From the NCBI GenBank assembly GCA_025558095.1, contig JAIVFI010000007.1, forward strand, positions 372,001 to 436,000: DNA of 64,000 bases, written 5' to 3'. Positions 40,319-50,700 of the stretch are shown here, one piece after another (positions within the stretch are counted from its first letter, which is position 1; every line of letters begins with the position of its first letter). Under the pieces are notes generated by a model. The model made no database searches, had not been told where the DNA came from, and saw only the letters and a list, made by a program, of their open reading frames with translations. Source of the stretch: Hyaloraphidium curvatum (lineage: Eukaryota; Monoblepharomycota; Hyaloraphidiomycetes; Hyaloraphidiales; Hyaloraphidiaceae). The translations under genes and the position numbers were made by a program.

Positions 40319-40900
40319 ACGCGGTGCCGCGGTGGACTGCAAAGGACTGGGCCTCGGGAGCCGGGAAGGAAGGGTGGGAGCGGACGTCGATACCCTCGAC
40401 CGCCTGCAGCGGGTAGACGGACTTGAGACAAGCTGGCTGGTAGATCATGCATGTAACTTTGTAATCGCCTAATGCGGGAGAGTTTTGCCATCTGGAACCA
40501 CCGATGGGGCGCATCGCCTTGCGAGAGGGGCCGCACGTGCTTTTTGGGCCGGAAGCAGCAAGCGTCGCCGCTCCGGTGCACACCCGCCACATCGAACGAG
40601 CAGCGGAGGGCCGCCACGGCCGCCACTGGCGTTCCGGTCGAGCAGCAGCATCCGGCTGCCTTCTGCGGCGGCCCCGAGCGGGATCCGCAGCGCGTGGCGG
40701 GGCGCGGCTCTGGCCCGTGCGCGTCAGCATCTCTGCCGGACCGCGCCGGATTCTCATTCGCACGTCTCTCCGCCCTCGGATTCCCGGAATCGATCGGGAA
40801 AAGGGCGCATATTCGCCGATTCCACGGGATTTATTTGTCCGGCTGACGGGGACCGCTGACGGTGTGTGTCGGCTTTGACCACCGCTGAGCTGGCCCTGGC
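40319..40900. other. Intergenic region without a supported gene
   Basis: 582 bp. Several overlapping open frames exist on both strands (for example minus 40290-40961), but they lack recognisable motifs and have the shifting Arg/Ala/Pro composition of GC-rich non-coding DNA. The AT-richer stretch 40440-40500 suits the 3' end of HMG-CoA synthase; the rest is probably the promoter of the following gene. Confidence 0.55.
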
Positions 40901-42269
40901 ATGGGCCCACCGACTCACGACGGGCGCCCGCTGACGCCCGAGTCCGACGCGTCACCGACATCTCTGAGACCGCCGTTGGCGCGGAGGCCGGCGCCGCTGG
41001 AGCCGCTCACTGAACGCGCGCGGGAGCGGCCAGAGGGGATGCAGGCAGCGGACAATGCGAACGGCGACCGCCGCGGGTCGGCGGCGTCGTCGGCGGGCGA
41101 ACCGCGCAGGCGAAGCACATACGTCGGCACGCCCACGTCGCAGTACGCGCCGCCGTGGCCGCAGCAGCCGCGCCGCGCATCCACCGCCCCGGGCAGGCCG
41201 CAGGCGAGGCGTCCGCCGCAGGAGCCGGAGCAGCACGACGATGCCGCCGCCGCAGCGGGGCTGCTGGTCACCGTGCCGCTGGTCATCGCCATCGTGCCGC
41301 CGCTGCTGTCGGCGCTCACGGGCAACTCGCAGATCTGGGGCGACCTGCTGATGGTGCTCTTTGTCGCCTACTACCTCCAGTATCTGATGCGAGGTATGTT
41401 GCATGTCGTTGGCGCATCGCAGCACATCTCCTCACAGCCTGGCTCCCACAGTCCCGTGGGACCTCTACGAGGCCTCGCGCAGCGCCCGCGCCGCCGCCCC
41501 CCGCCCCCCCGCCGCCGCCGACGCCTCCTCCCCCGCGGCGCAGCACGCCCTCGCCGCCGCCGCCGAGCTCCGCCGCCTGGAGCTCTTCAACCTCCTCCTC
41601 GTCGTCGCTTCCCCCGCGCTCGGCGGCGCCGGGCTGTGGTTCGCCAAGCGGTACCTGCTCTCCCCCGGCGGCCCGATCGGGTCGCAGTTCAACATCGGCC
41701 TGTTCGTCTTTGCCGCGGGCATCAGGCCCGCCGTGCACGTGGCCGAGCTGGTCAAGAACAGGGCCGTGGCGCTGCAGAAGGAGGCGCACATGCCGTACCC
41801 CGAGATCGACGCGCTGCGGGACCGCGTGGGCGCGCTCGAGGCCGAGGTGGCGGCCGTCAGGGGCCTGCTGGAGAGGGGCGCGGCCGGTGCGGTCGAGGCG
41901 GAGGGCGTCAGGGAGGCGCTGCAGGGCGTGGAGAAGCTCAAGGGTGCGGTGAGGAAGCTCCGCGAGGGGACCAAGGACGCGGAGGCGCTGGCGAGGGAGG
42001 CCGAGAGGGTCAGGGAGCTCGAGCGGCGGGTGGCCGAACAGGGCGACGCGATCGCCGCCCTGCGGGGCGGCGAGGTCGAGCTGTACCGCGAAGCGGAGCG
42101 GGCCGAGAGGGGCGCGGCGGGGCTCGCGCTCGAGCTGGGAGCGCGGCTGGCGGCGTGGTCCGTCGAGCTGGCGTTCCTGCCGCTCACGATCACGCTGTCT
42201 GTCGCTCGCGCCGTGGGCGGGCGGATGCTGCGGGGGATCCCGCGCAAGCCCATGATCGCGGGAGAATGA
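40901..42269 (+). CDS. Coiled-coil membrane protein, unknown
   Basis: Exons 40901-41393 and 41452-42269 (58-bp intron), 436 residues. A Pro/Arg/Ser-rich disordered N-terminus of about 110 residues precedes a hydrophobic hairpin (AAGLLVTVPLVIAIVPPLLS and LLMVLFVAYYLQYLM). Then PWDLYEASRSAR, an Ala-rich stretch, another membrane segment (LFNLLLVVASPALGGAGLWF) and a region ending at HVAELVKNRAVALQKEAHM. A coiled coil from about residue 260 to 400 (RVGALEAEVAAVRGLLE and following) leads to an amphipathic end. Similar architectures occur in unnamed fungal ER/outer membrane proteins. No function can be given. Confidence 0.65.
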
Positions 42270-42392
42270 GGCGGGACGTGGAGGAGCGGATGGTGACGGC
42301 CGGGCCGCGTGTCGCCGGCCCGGCCAGTGTTGCTGCACTGTTGTTTTGCATTTCCGAATCTTGAATCTTGAGATGTTCGTCGTCGCAGTCTT

Positions 42393-43465
42393 CTATTCCG
42401 GCGACGCCTCGACAAACGCCCGCCAGGCCTGCCAGTCCGTCGCGTTGGGCTTGGCGCCTTCCGACGCCATCCGTATGGTGACCCCGTTGACCACGGTCCT
42501 GTGTGCCCGCGTCGACGTGGCGACGGAAAAGTGCGGGTGCGCGTCGAGGAGGGCGAGGTAGCGGCGGTGGTAGTTTGGCGTCGTGAAGTCTGTCGAGGGG
42601 GAGCGGGTCGGCCGAGAAGTGCGGGGGCGGAAGCAGAGCACCCACACATCTTGTTCATGTAGAGCAGGAAGGGCATCAATCCCCGCGGTTCCGAGGACGG
42701 CAGCAGCAGGTATCGGTAAATGCCCTCGACGACCCCCGGCCACGGCGCGCTGATCGCGTCGTCCACCACCACCACGCACCCGTCGACGCAGGCCCCCGTC
42801 GCGATCCCCATGTCGTGCTCGGTTGCCTCGGCCGTGTGCCCGCCGTCGACGCTGAAGAGCCGCACGGGCCCGACGGCGTCCAGCACGTCCTTTGCCGAGA
42901 GCTCCGCCGACGAGGCCTGCACGACGTGTGACTGCCGCCCCGGGTGCACGCCGAAGCGGGCCATGTTGCGCTCGAAGATGGAGCGGTCGCCCAGGCCCGA
43001 GCCGTCCAGGTTCTTTTCCTGGTCCGAGAAGACGTCCACGGCGAGCATCCGCTCGGCGCCCTTGAGGGTGTGGGCGACGGCGCTGGCGAAGCGGCCGTGG
43101 TGCACGCCGATCTCGGCCGCGGCCCCGCAGATGCCCAGGCGCGCCTGGTGCTGCGACAGGAGCTGCACGAGGAAGGCCGAGCCGGGCGCCATCCACCCGC
43201 GGATGCCGTCGATGTTGTCCACGAGCTGCAGCCGCACGGCCTTTGGGATCCGCGGCGGCTGGGGGCCGGAAGGGCATTCGGAGGCGGGGAACGTCCGAGG
43301 CGGTGCCGCAGTCCGGTGCTGCGGGCCGGAAGCCGCGCCGGACGCGTCCGCCTGCTCCGAGGCATCCGCGGGGGCCGGACGCGTGCTTGCGCCCGTCCCA
43401 AGCAGCCAAGCGGCGCCGAAGAGGAGGCCCAGCAGCAGGAGCCACCTCCGTGTCCGCACATGCAT
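42393..43465 (-). CDS. Type II membrane methyltransferase-like protein
   Basis: Exons (complement) 42393-42589 and 42646-43465 (56-bp intron), 338 residues. A short basic N-terminus and the hydrophobic segment WLLLLGLLFGAAWLLGTG predict a signal anchor, so the rest would face the Golgi or ER lumen. The globular part resembles class I SAM-dependent methyltransferases of the Methyltransf_24/cephalosporin-hydroxylase-like type: CGAAAEIGVHHGRFASAVA (motif I-like), MLAVDVFSDQ, VRLFSVDGGHTAEATEHDM and GCVVVVDDA. The C-terminal exon (YHRRYLALLDAHPHFSVA) completes it. Enzyme specificity is unknown. A 1213-residue antisense-frame reading over the next gene is a shadow. Confidence 0.72.
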
Positions 43466-43547
43466 TGACGGCGGGGCGACGTGGGGCGGGCGGGAAGTGC
43501 GTGATGATCGCCCGGAGATCCGACGTCTGTTGCAAACACCCGCCCCG

Positions 43548-45542
43548 ATGAGCTGGGGGCCCGGCGGCCCGTACGTGCCCGGCGGCTACGCGCCTTCGGG
43601 GGCGTACGCGTCCGCGGCGGGCGGCTACGGCGGCGGCGGCTACGGGGCGCCCGCGGGGTTCGCCCCTCCCGCGCCGCCCGACCCGATGGGGTCGTTCCTG
43701 CCGCGCCACGTGCGGCCGCCGCCCATCGGGTACGGCCAGCTGCCGCCGCCGAGCTCGTACGCCCAGTACTTTTACCCGCCGCCGCCGCCGGCCTACCTCG
43801 CGCCGCACGGCGTGCCGCCCAACGCCATCTACGCCGATCTCGCAACGGACGACGCGCGCGCTGGCCGGGGCCGCCGGTCGGCGCCGCACGCCCCCGCTGG
43901 GTACAGGGCCGTGCCGCCGCCGTACGCAGCCGGGCAGGCGAGCGCACCGCTGCCGCAGAAGAGGGCCCGCTCGAGATCGAGATCGCCCCGCGCGCACCGC
44001 GCGCACCGCGCCCGCGAGATGCTCGGCGGCACCGCCCTGCGCGACCCCGATCTCGCGCGCTTCTCGCTGCCGCGCCCGCCCGCTGACCTGTTCGCCGAGG
44101 TGATCGACCGGGACGCCTTCCACGCCGTGGACACCCTGCTCGCCGCCGAGCTGCGGCCCACGACGGAGCGGCTGCGCGACAAGTGGGGCCAGGAGGTGTC
44201 GGTGGCCGCCGGGCTGCTCGAAAGTCGGGGATCCTGGTTTTCGGAGCACGTGCTGGCGGCCGTGCAGCCGGGGCAGCCCATCGCCGGAGCCTCGTTTGCC
44301 GCGGGAGACGTGCGGCTCTACCTCTGGAGCACCAACAAGGCGGCCCTGGTCTCGCCCGCGGAGCTCGTCGGCGCGGCAAAGGTGGCGCTGCGCGGCAGGC
44401 AGCAGCCCGAGGAGGTCCCGCGCGGCGCCCGGCTCTGGATCCGCGTTCGGCACGACGCCGGCCCCGAGCAGAGCCTCGAGGTGGACCTCCCCGACTCCGG
44501 CATCCCCTCGCGCCGCGTCTTCTTCGACCTCACCACCCTGCTCGCCAAGTTCGTCGCTTCCGCGCGCGATCGCTCCGTCGTCCTCTTCGAGATCCGCATT
44601 TCCGCGCCGCACGCGCTGCTCCCGCACGGCGCCGCCGCGCTGATCGTCGCCCGCCCCAAGCCCGCGGACGACCTGCTCGCCGTCGTCATCCGGCGCACCC
44701 TGCGCGCGCGCGGCCACCAGGTCATCGGCAACCGCACCCTCGAGGAGCTCGAAGCGATCGCGCGGGACCGCCTCCCCACCGTCGGCCCCGACAACCAGGC
44801 CTCCGCCGGCGACGCCTCGGACGACGACGAGGTGCTCCTCGCCACGGCCGAGGTGCTCTCCCTCCTGGACCCCATCTCCCTGCTCCCCCTGCGCTACCCC
44901 GGCCGCACGGCGCAGTGCCGGCACCGCGCGTGCTTCGACCTCGCCGCCGTGCTGCAGCAGACGGACCTGCTGAGCGTGCCTGCGGCGTGCCCGATGGTCG
45001 GGTGCGGCGGGAGGCTGGACGGGCTCGCGGGGCTGAGGGCCGACGGGGCGGTGCTCGATTTCCTGCGGAGGCATCCGGGGGAGAGCGAGTGCGTGGTCGG
45101 GGCGGGAGGGGTGCTGGAGCTGCGGAGGAGGGAGCCGGCTGCGGAGGCCGGCAACGCCGAGGCCGAGGTGGTGGTGCTCAGCAGCGACGACGAGGACGAC
45201 GCGCCGAGCCGCTGGCAAGGCAGGGGGAGGGTGCGGGCCGAGGACCTGGTCGCGAGCGACGGCGAGGTCGGATGGCGCGGCAGCGGATCGGACCGGCCGG
45301 CGTCGGAGGACTCCTCGGGGTCGTCGGGCTCGTCGGGATCCTCGGGCTCCTCGAGTTCGTCGGGCTCCGGGTCGTCGCGGTCGCGGTCGCCCGGCAGACG
45401 GCCCCGCCTCGTGCGCAGGCGGCGGTCGACGGAGAGCTCTCGCTCGGGACCGGAGTCGGAGATCATCAGCCCGCCGCCGCGGCGCCCGCCTCCGCGCCGG
45501 ACGGGGCCGATCGAGGTGATCGAGATCGAGGATTCGGACTGA
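43548..45542 (+). CDS. PIAS/SIZ-type SP-RING SUMO ligase candidate
   Basis: Intronless 664-residue protein from ATG 43548. Residues 1-150 are Gly/Tyr/Pro-rich repeats and disordered. A PINIT-like region runs from about residue 230 to 410 (VRLYLWSTNKAALVSPAEL, ARLWIRVRHDAG, RRVFFDLTTLL). The SP-RING follows: LLDPISLLPLRYPGRTAQCR, HRACFDLAAVL and ACPMVGCGGRL, giving the C-H-C-C-type zinc site, though the last pair is C-x4-C rather than C-x2-C. Two hydrophobic-acidic SUMO-interacting-motif candidates occur: EVVVLSSDDEDD and, at the very C-terminus, IEVIEIEDSD. A Ser/Gly-rich tract separates them. Such proteins transfer SUMO to nuclear targets. The start is 82 bp from the divergent methyltransferase-like gene. 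Confidence 0.75.
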   Translation: MSWGPGGPYVPGGYAPSGAYASAAGGYGGGGYGAPAGFAPPAPPDPMGSFLPRHVRPPPIGYGQLPPPSSYAQYFYPPPPPAYLAPHGVPPNAIYADLATDDARAGRGRRSAPHAPAGYRAVPPPYAAGQASAPLPQKRARSRSRSPRAHRAHRAREMLGGTALRDPDLARFSLPRPPADLFAEVIDRDAFHAVDTLLAAELRPTTERLRDKWGQEVSVAAGLLESRGSWFSEHVLAAVQPGQPIAGASFAAGDVRLYLWSTNKAALVSPAELVGAAKVALRGRQQPEEVPRGARLWIRVRHDAGPEQSLEVDLPDSGIPSRRVFFDLTTLLAKFVASARDRSVVLFEIRISAPHALLPHGAAALIVARPKPADDLLAVVIRRTLRARGHQVIGNRTLEELEAIARDRLPTVGPDNQASAGDASDDDEVLLATAEVLSLLDPISLLPLRYPGRTAQCRHRACFDLAAVLQQTDLLSVPAACPMVGCGGRLDGLAGLRADGAVLDFLRRHPGESECVVGAGGVLELRRREPAAEAGNAEAEVVVLSSDDEDDAPSRWQGRGRVRAEDLVASDGEVGWRGSGSDRPASEDSSGSSGSSGSSGSSSSSGSGSSRSRSPGRRPRLVRRRRSTESSRSGPESEIISPPPRRPPPRRTGPIEVIEIEDSD

Positions 45543-45607
45543 AGCACGGTGCGCGTTTGGTCGTGGAGGTTTGATGCAGTCTTTTCTTTGTGCCCATCGA
45601 CGGGAAT

Positions 45608-46708
45608 TCATGTGATGCTTTCCGATTCGATCTCCTTGATCTGCTTCTGCAGCACCGCGGTCCTCCAGACCCCTAGCAGCGCCGCGTTTCGGCGCATGCA
45701 TGATTCCAGCGCATCCACATCGCGGGCGTCCAGCGCCGCGCACAGGTCCCGCGCGGCCACGCCCGCGGAGCCGGCCTCGAACCGCGGGTACCTCGCCGCA
45801 AGCCCCTCCCGCTTCCGGGACATGGCCACGGGGTCGCCCTGCGCCAGCGCGCACAGGCACAAATCGAGGAGAACGTCCGGCAGGCGGTAAGAAAGCCCCG
45901 CGTCGTCGGCGATCCGCTCCGCGCACGCCTCGAGGCGGGACGCGGCGCCGGCGAATGAGCCCGATTCGGCCGTCAAGTCGGCCAGGGCGAGCGAGACCCC
46001 CGCCGCGCGCGCGTCGCCGGCCTCCTCGAAGCACCGCAGCGCTTCGCCCAGGTGCTCAACCGCTTCGGGAAGTATGCCCTCCTTGCGCTCCATCTGCGCC
46101 AGGTTCTCGAAATGCCTGCCCGCCCGCGCCGCCGTCCTGGCGTCCTCGCGGAAGCACTCGGCGGCGCGGAGCAGCGCCTCCCGCGCCCTCCCCATGTCCT
46201 TGACGTGCTGCAGCGCCTTGCACGCGGCCTCGAAGTTTTCCCCCGCGCCGTGCGCCATCCCGTTGGACCGCAGGAGCGCGGCAGCGTCCAGGTGCGCGCG
46301 GGCGGCGCCGGCAAAGTCCGAGGCGGCCTTGGCTTTCGCCGCCCGCGCGGCCATGCCCTCGGCGACGGCGTCGACCGTCGCGCGGCCCTGCTCCGGGTCC
46401 GTCCCGGGCCCGTTGCGCGTGTGCACGTGGAAGAACAGGCCGAAGATGCCGAGGTATGTCCGGCCGTCGTCCAGCTCATGCAAAGTGAACAGGAGACAGT
46501 CCTGCGTTTTGAATTCGGGCAGGTTGGGTGCTGCCGAGGAGAAGAAACTGGATACGGCGGCAAAGAAGCCCGAGGGCGGCTGCTCGCGGGCCGACGGGGG
46601 CGAGGCCGCGGCGAGCGACTGCAGGAAGGCGCGGAACGACGCGTTGTCCGGCCGCGTCTTGTGCGCCGCGAACAGAAGCAGGACGAAAAGTACATAATGC
46701 AGGAACAT
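45608..46708 (-). CDS. SNAP-like TPR protein with hydrophobic N-terminus
   Basis: 366 residues, no intron needed. The C-terminal 240 residues have the helical repeats of alpha/gamma-SNAP: GAARAHLDAAALLRSNG, GENFEAACKALQHVKDMG, ALLRAAECFREDARTAA, RHFENLAQMERKEGILP, EAVEHLGEALRCFEEAGD and the C-terminal KQIKEIES. SNAP proteins bridge NSF and SNARE complexes. Unusually, the first 20 residues are hydrophobic (LHYVLFVLLLFAAH) and a region FRAFLQSLAAAS and FKTQDCLLFTLHELDDGRTY and LGIFGLFFHVHTR precedes the repeats. This N-terminal part is not found in SNAPs I know and may be a separate domain. The ancestry with SNAP is by motif impression only. Confidence 0.55.
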   Translation of the reverse strand: MFLHYVLFVLLLFAAHKTRPDNASFRAFLQSLAAASPPSAREQPPSGFFAAVSSFFSSAAPNLPEFKTQDCLLFTLHELDDGRTYLGIFGLFFHVHTRNGPGTDPEQGRATVDAVAEGMAARAAKAKAASDFAGAARAHLDAAALLRSNGMAHGAGENFEAACKALQHVKDMGRAREALLRAAECFREDARTAARAGRHFENLAQMERKEGILPEAVEHLGEALRCFEEAGDARAAGVSLALADLTAESGSFAGAASRLEACAERIADDAGLSYRLPDVLLDLCLCALAQGDPVAMSRKREGLAARYPRFEAGSAGVAARDLCAALDARDVDALESCMRRNAALLGVWRTAVLQKQIKEIESESIT

Positions 46709-46884
46709 TCCTGCAGCAGCTCCAAAGGGCCGGCGAACCCGGAGATTCGAGCTGCCGACCTACCACGGCCTCGTTCTTCTGAGACGCGGTCTCGACCGCC
46801 AGCGCAAGCTCGGCTCCCCCCAGGCCAAGGCCGCCTCCACGTCAACCGGATCCCTGCTGCCGGCTCCTGGCTCACCGTCCTTGA

Positions 46885-47736
46885 ATGCCTAAAACACCAC
46901 CAAGCAAGTGGCAACGCCGAGTAGTGGGCTGCTCTTCTCGGCGCCGAGCTCGTCCGGATACCTCCCGGGCGCGGTCAGCCCCTCCATCTTTTGCTGTTTT
47001 GCAGTCTTCACCGGTACGCCAACTACCACTATCTACAACGTCTCACCGAGTTCCGAGGCCGTTCGCGGCAGCAGGGGAGACTTCCGACATTGACCCCGCG
47101 TCCCCCGGGGCCCCTCGGCCAAATGCCGTGCCTAGCTTGGCCGAGGGTCACACTCTGCCCACGCCGCCCCGCGGCTCCTCCCGCTTGCCGGCACCAGCGG
47201 GGGGGAAAGGGGCGGCATGCTCGGAAGTATCTCCCTCCTCGTCATCGCAGATCTTGATCGCTGATGCCCCGGCTTCGGCCGCTTCCATGCTCTCGGCGCA
47301 CCCAGGCCATCCTCCGTGGGAAACCCCAGCTGCAACCGCCGTGCCGAGCTTGCAGCTGCCGCCTGCGCCGCCCCGCACAACCCCCGGCACGCCGCCGGCA
47401 CCAACGGCCGGGGGGGGGCAGAGCTCCTCGGAAGTATCCACTCCGACGCGCACCTTGCCTCCTTGGTATGCTCACACGGAGCCCGGTTCGCCGGCGCACC
47501 TCGAATGGCCAGGTTCCGAGCTCCTCGATGACGGCGGCCGTGATGCTATCGGTGACGCGTGGTCGGCGCTTGCGGCCTGGCACAGGGCGGGGGGCGACCT
47601 GACCGAGTCACAGGAGGTTTGGATGCGGACACATGCGCTCGACGATTGGGAGATCTCGTCGGACAAGGCACCGTCCGCGGTAGCTGATCCTGGCGGCGGG
47701 ACACCGGCATCGCCGCCGCCACCGTATTCGCCATGA
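46885..47736 (+). CDS. Retrotransposon ORF1, Pro/Ser-rich
   Basis: 283 residues, ATG at 46885. The protein is disordered and dominated by Pro, Ala, Ser and Gly with a basic first 40 residues and a short acidic C-terminal segment (SELLDDGGRDAIGDAWSAL, ESQEVWMRTHALDDWE). It contains two imperfect copies of a block beginning AVPSL and ending in SEVS. Its stop TGA overlaps the ATG of ORF2, a layout used for stop-restart translation in some retroelements. No zinc finger or coiled coil of typical ORF1 proteins is visible, and it might instead be a 5' leader frame. Confidence 0.55.
   Translation: MPKTPPSKWQRRVVGCSSRRRARPDTSRARSAPPSFAVLQSSPVRQLPLSTTSHRVPRPFAAAGETSDIDPASPGAPRPNAVPSLAEGHTLPTPPRGSSRLPAPAGGKGAACSEVSPSSSSQILIADAPASAASMLSAHPGHPPWETPAATAVPSLQLPPAPPRTTPGTPPAPTAGGGQSSSEVSTPTRTLPPWYAHTEPGSPAHLEWPGSELLDDGGRDAIGDAWSALAAWHRAGGDLTESQEVWMRTHALDDWEISSDKAPSAVADPGGGTPASPPPPYSP
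47125..47444 (+). repeat. Imperfect duplication within retrotransposon ORF1
   Basis: A block of about 110 bp at 47125-47234 is repeated with differences at 47337-47444. Shared landmarks are GCCGTGCC(T/G)AGCTTG near the start, a GCCGCCCCGC core, GCCGGCACCA and a run of G, and TCGGAAGTATC near the end. At protein level both read AVPSL...PP...P(A)PAGGG-like...SEVS. Confidence 0.7.
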
Positions 47737-50700
47737 GCCGCACGCCGCTCCTGCCTTACAGCTGCCACCGCTGCGCGGCAGCTTTCGCCAACATCGGAGC
47801 TCTATCTCATCATCACCAATCTTGCATCGACGGCGATGTGCCGATGGCGGAGGCGCCTGCTGAACCCGGCCTCCATGCGTGCCCGGTTGATGGTTGCCGC
47901 TTCCAGCCAACTCCAAACAAAAACAAACGGGACGGTCATCTTCGGGTCACACGGAGCCCGGAGCACTGGTTGGCGATGCAGCGCCTGTCTGCCGATGCGT
48001 TGCGCGCCATGGGGCTAGCGCGGTGCGGGGGTTGCCGGCGTCCCTACGCCGCAAACGCCTCTGGTGCCGGTGTTTCTGGACAGCACACCTCGTGCAACCC
48101 GGACGCAGCTAACCCGCCACTCGGCGTCTCTTTAGCTTCGCTTCCACCCGATCTCGTCGAGTTCCTCGACCGCGTGCGTGCCGAGCGGGCGGCTGCCACG
48201 GGACGCGCGGAGGGACCGGCGTCACCAGCGGCATCGTCGGCATCTCCCCGTGCTTCGCCACCCGCGCCCGCGCTGATGGCGGCCCTTGCGGCCGCCCGGG
48301 TTGCGGCCGACGCCCCGCAGGACGGCCAGGCGCAACGGGCGGCGCTGGCGGCGGCGGCGGCGGCGGCGCGTGCCGCCCCGGACGGCGGTGATCCCCCAGG
48401 CGGCGACGGCGCGCCGGGCGGCAACGCCGCGGCTGGCGGGCACGGCAACGGCGGTGATCCGGGCGACCCGGGCGACGGTGGTCCACCCGGGGGTCCCGGG
48501 CCTGATCCGCCTCCGGGCGGGGGCGCGGGGGCGCCGCCGCCGGAGCCGCTGAAGCACCGCTACCGGACCACCACCTGGAGCACGCTCGCCTTCCGGGCCA
48601 GCGAGTCTTTCCAACGGGCCTACGAGGACCCGGCGGCACCGGAAACCGACCTGCACCGCACTCTCACCGCCTACCTTGCATTTGGCGGCTACGTCATGTC
48701 GGGGGACTACATGTACGAGCAGAACTACTTCGCCGCCCGTCAGGTCAACCGGGGCGCGCGGCGGGACGGGCTGCGGCCGCTCAACTACCAGCTCTTCAAG
48801 TCCATCGTGCTTGCCGCCTTGAAGGGCGCTCCTGGTGCTGCGTCCGCGGCCCTCTCGGGGGAGGCCGTTCCGGCTGGCTTCACGCCCACGCTTCAGGCGG
48901 AACTGGAGGAGCTGTACCCGGGGCCGCGGGAGGGAGAGCCGCTGTGTCGGCTGTCTCTGCCCCCCAACGCGCCCGCGCCCTGCCCTGCCTACACGGACGC
49001 GGCTTTCCTGGAGGACATCTGGGCCCGGTTGCGCCGGAAGAAGGACGGTGTGGGGGCCGGCATGTCGGGTTTCAGCATGGCCAAACTTTTCATCGTGCAC
49101 AACTGCGAGAACGACGCGACGCGGCGGAAGCTCCGCCCGCTGGCGGCCATGGTGCACGGCGTGTGCACTGGCCGACTCGACACCCCCATGCTCCGGCCGC
49201 TCCTCACGGATCAAATCCTCGTCCCTCTGCTCAAGCCGGAGGGGGGGCTCCGGCCGATTGGCATTATGGAGGGCATCACGCGGCTCGCGGGCTCGTACCT
49301 GGCCGTGCGGCACAAGGCTCTTCTGAGGAAGCTCCAACAGCAGGAGGACCTGGGTCACGGGGTGGACGGGGGCGCGGAGGCGACCGCCCACGCGGTGAAC
49401 GCGTGGCTGGCGGCCTTCCCCGACCACGTCGTCATGAAGGTCGACTCTAGGAACGCCTTCAATACGCTGCGCCGCCTCTTCGCGCGCGAGGTGGTCCGCC
49501 AGGTGCCTCAGCTTATCCCGTACTACAACCTCGTTTACTCGCGCCCTTCCCACGCCTACTTCCGCGACCGGCGCTCGGCGGAGCTCCTTTTCCGGATCAC
49601 CATGTACGAGGGCAACATCCAGGGCGACCCGCTGTCGTCTGCCATCTTCTCCTGCGCCATGAGCCGCATGCTGCGGCCCATCCGCTCTGGGCACCCCGAC
49701 TGCCTCATCCTTGGGTACCTCGACGACCTCACCGTGGTCGGGCCGCTGGACTCGGTCATGGCCGTCCTGGGAGAGGTGCGTGACGGCCTTTCTTCCCTCG
49801 GCATGACCCACCGCCCGGACAAGAGCTACCTGCTTTCGCTCTCGACGAACCCGGCCGTGCTGGAGCGGGTGCGCGCGGCCGGTGCGGCCCACAACATCCG
49901 CGTCGCTGGCTTCCCGCCTCACGAGGCCGACCCCGAGGTGCATGCCACGGCGTCGGCCCCGGGCTCGCCTGACTTCGCTCGCTCGTGCGGCCTCAAGGTG
50001 GTAGGTGCCCCGGTCGGCACCCCTGCCTACGTGGAGTCGTTCCTCGCGGCCAAGATCGACTCCATTGCCGCTCTTCTCGATGACATCGAGCGCGCCGCGC
50101 TCGGCTACGCCATGCCGGCCGACATCCCCTCCCTCCAGGGCCTGTACTCCCTCCTCCGTCTCTGTGTGACCCAGCTCTTCTCGTTTTGGCTCCGCATTCT
50201 CCCCCCCTCGGTTACCCAACCCTTTGCTCGACGTCTTGACAACGCGCTTTTCACCACCTTCTTGCGCTTGCTGGGAGATCGGGCCGAGGATCTGGATCCG
50301 CTGTCGGTGGAGGGTCGGACTGTGCGGGAGCAGGTATTCTTGGGTCTGCACTACTCGGGGATGGGGCTTCTGTCATCGGAGAAGGTGGCCTCGGCGGCTT
50401 ACCTGTCTTCACTCAACCTCACGGCGGGCCCCTTGGACGCCATGCTTGGTCTTCGAACCTCGGCCCGGGGTGTGGGCGTGGAGCACGTGCGGGAACTGGT
50501 TCCCGTCATCGAGGCCCTCCGCCCCGCCTTTGAGCGTGTCGAGGATGACACGGCCGCAGCGTACGCCGAGGCTGCGCGTGCTGGGCAACCGGTGGGCGCC
50601 GCGCCCGCCCGCCGTACGCTCCCTGCGGACGCCAGTTTCTTCGCTCAGCCGGTCTGGCACGGCCTGCAGAGCGACCTTACGCGTCTCGAGGACCAGCGCC

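Noticed and set aside
40290-40961. Possible gene between HMG-CoA synthase and the coiled-coil membrane protein
   Set aside because: Frames on both strands overlap with similar lengths and no conserved motif, so non-coding DNA is more likely.
42393-46034. A 1,213-codon open frame on the minus strand
   Set aside because: It is antisense to the SP-RING gene and in part follows the methyltransferase frame by coincidence. Its composition is the Arg/Pro/Ala mix expected of a GC-rich shadow, and it has no motif of its own outside 42393-43465.
46709-46884. Long terminal repeats around the reverse transcriptase element
   Set aside because: No direct repeats of LTR size flank it, and integrase, protease and RNase H motifs are missing, so it is a non-LTR element.
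48222-50351. A 709-codon minus-strand frame opposite the retrotransposon
   Set aside because: It is the reverse shadow of ORF2, rich in Arg, Gly and Val, without recognisable domains.
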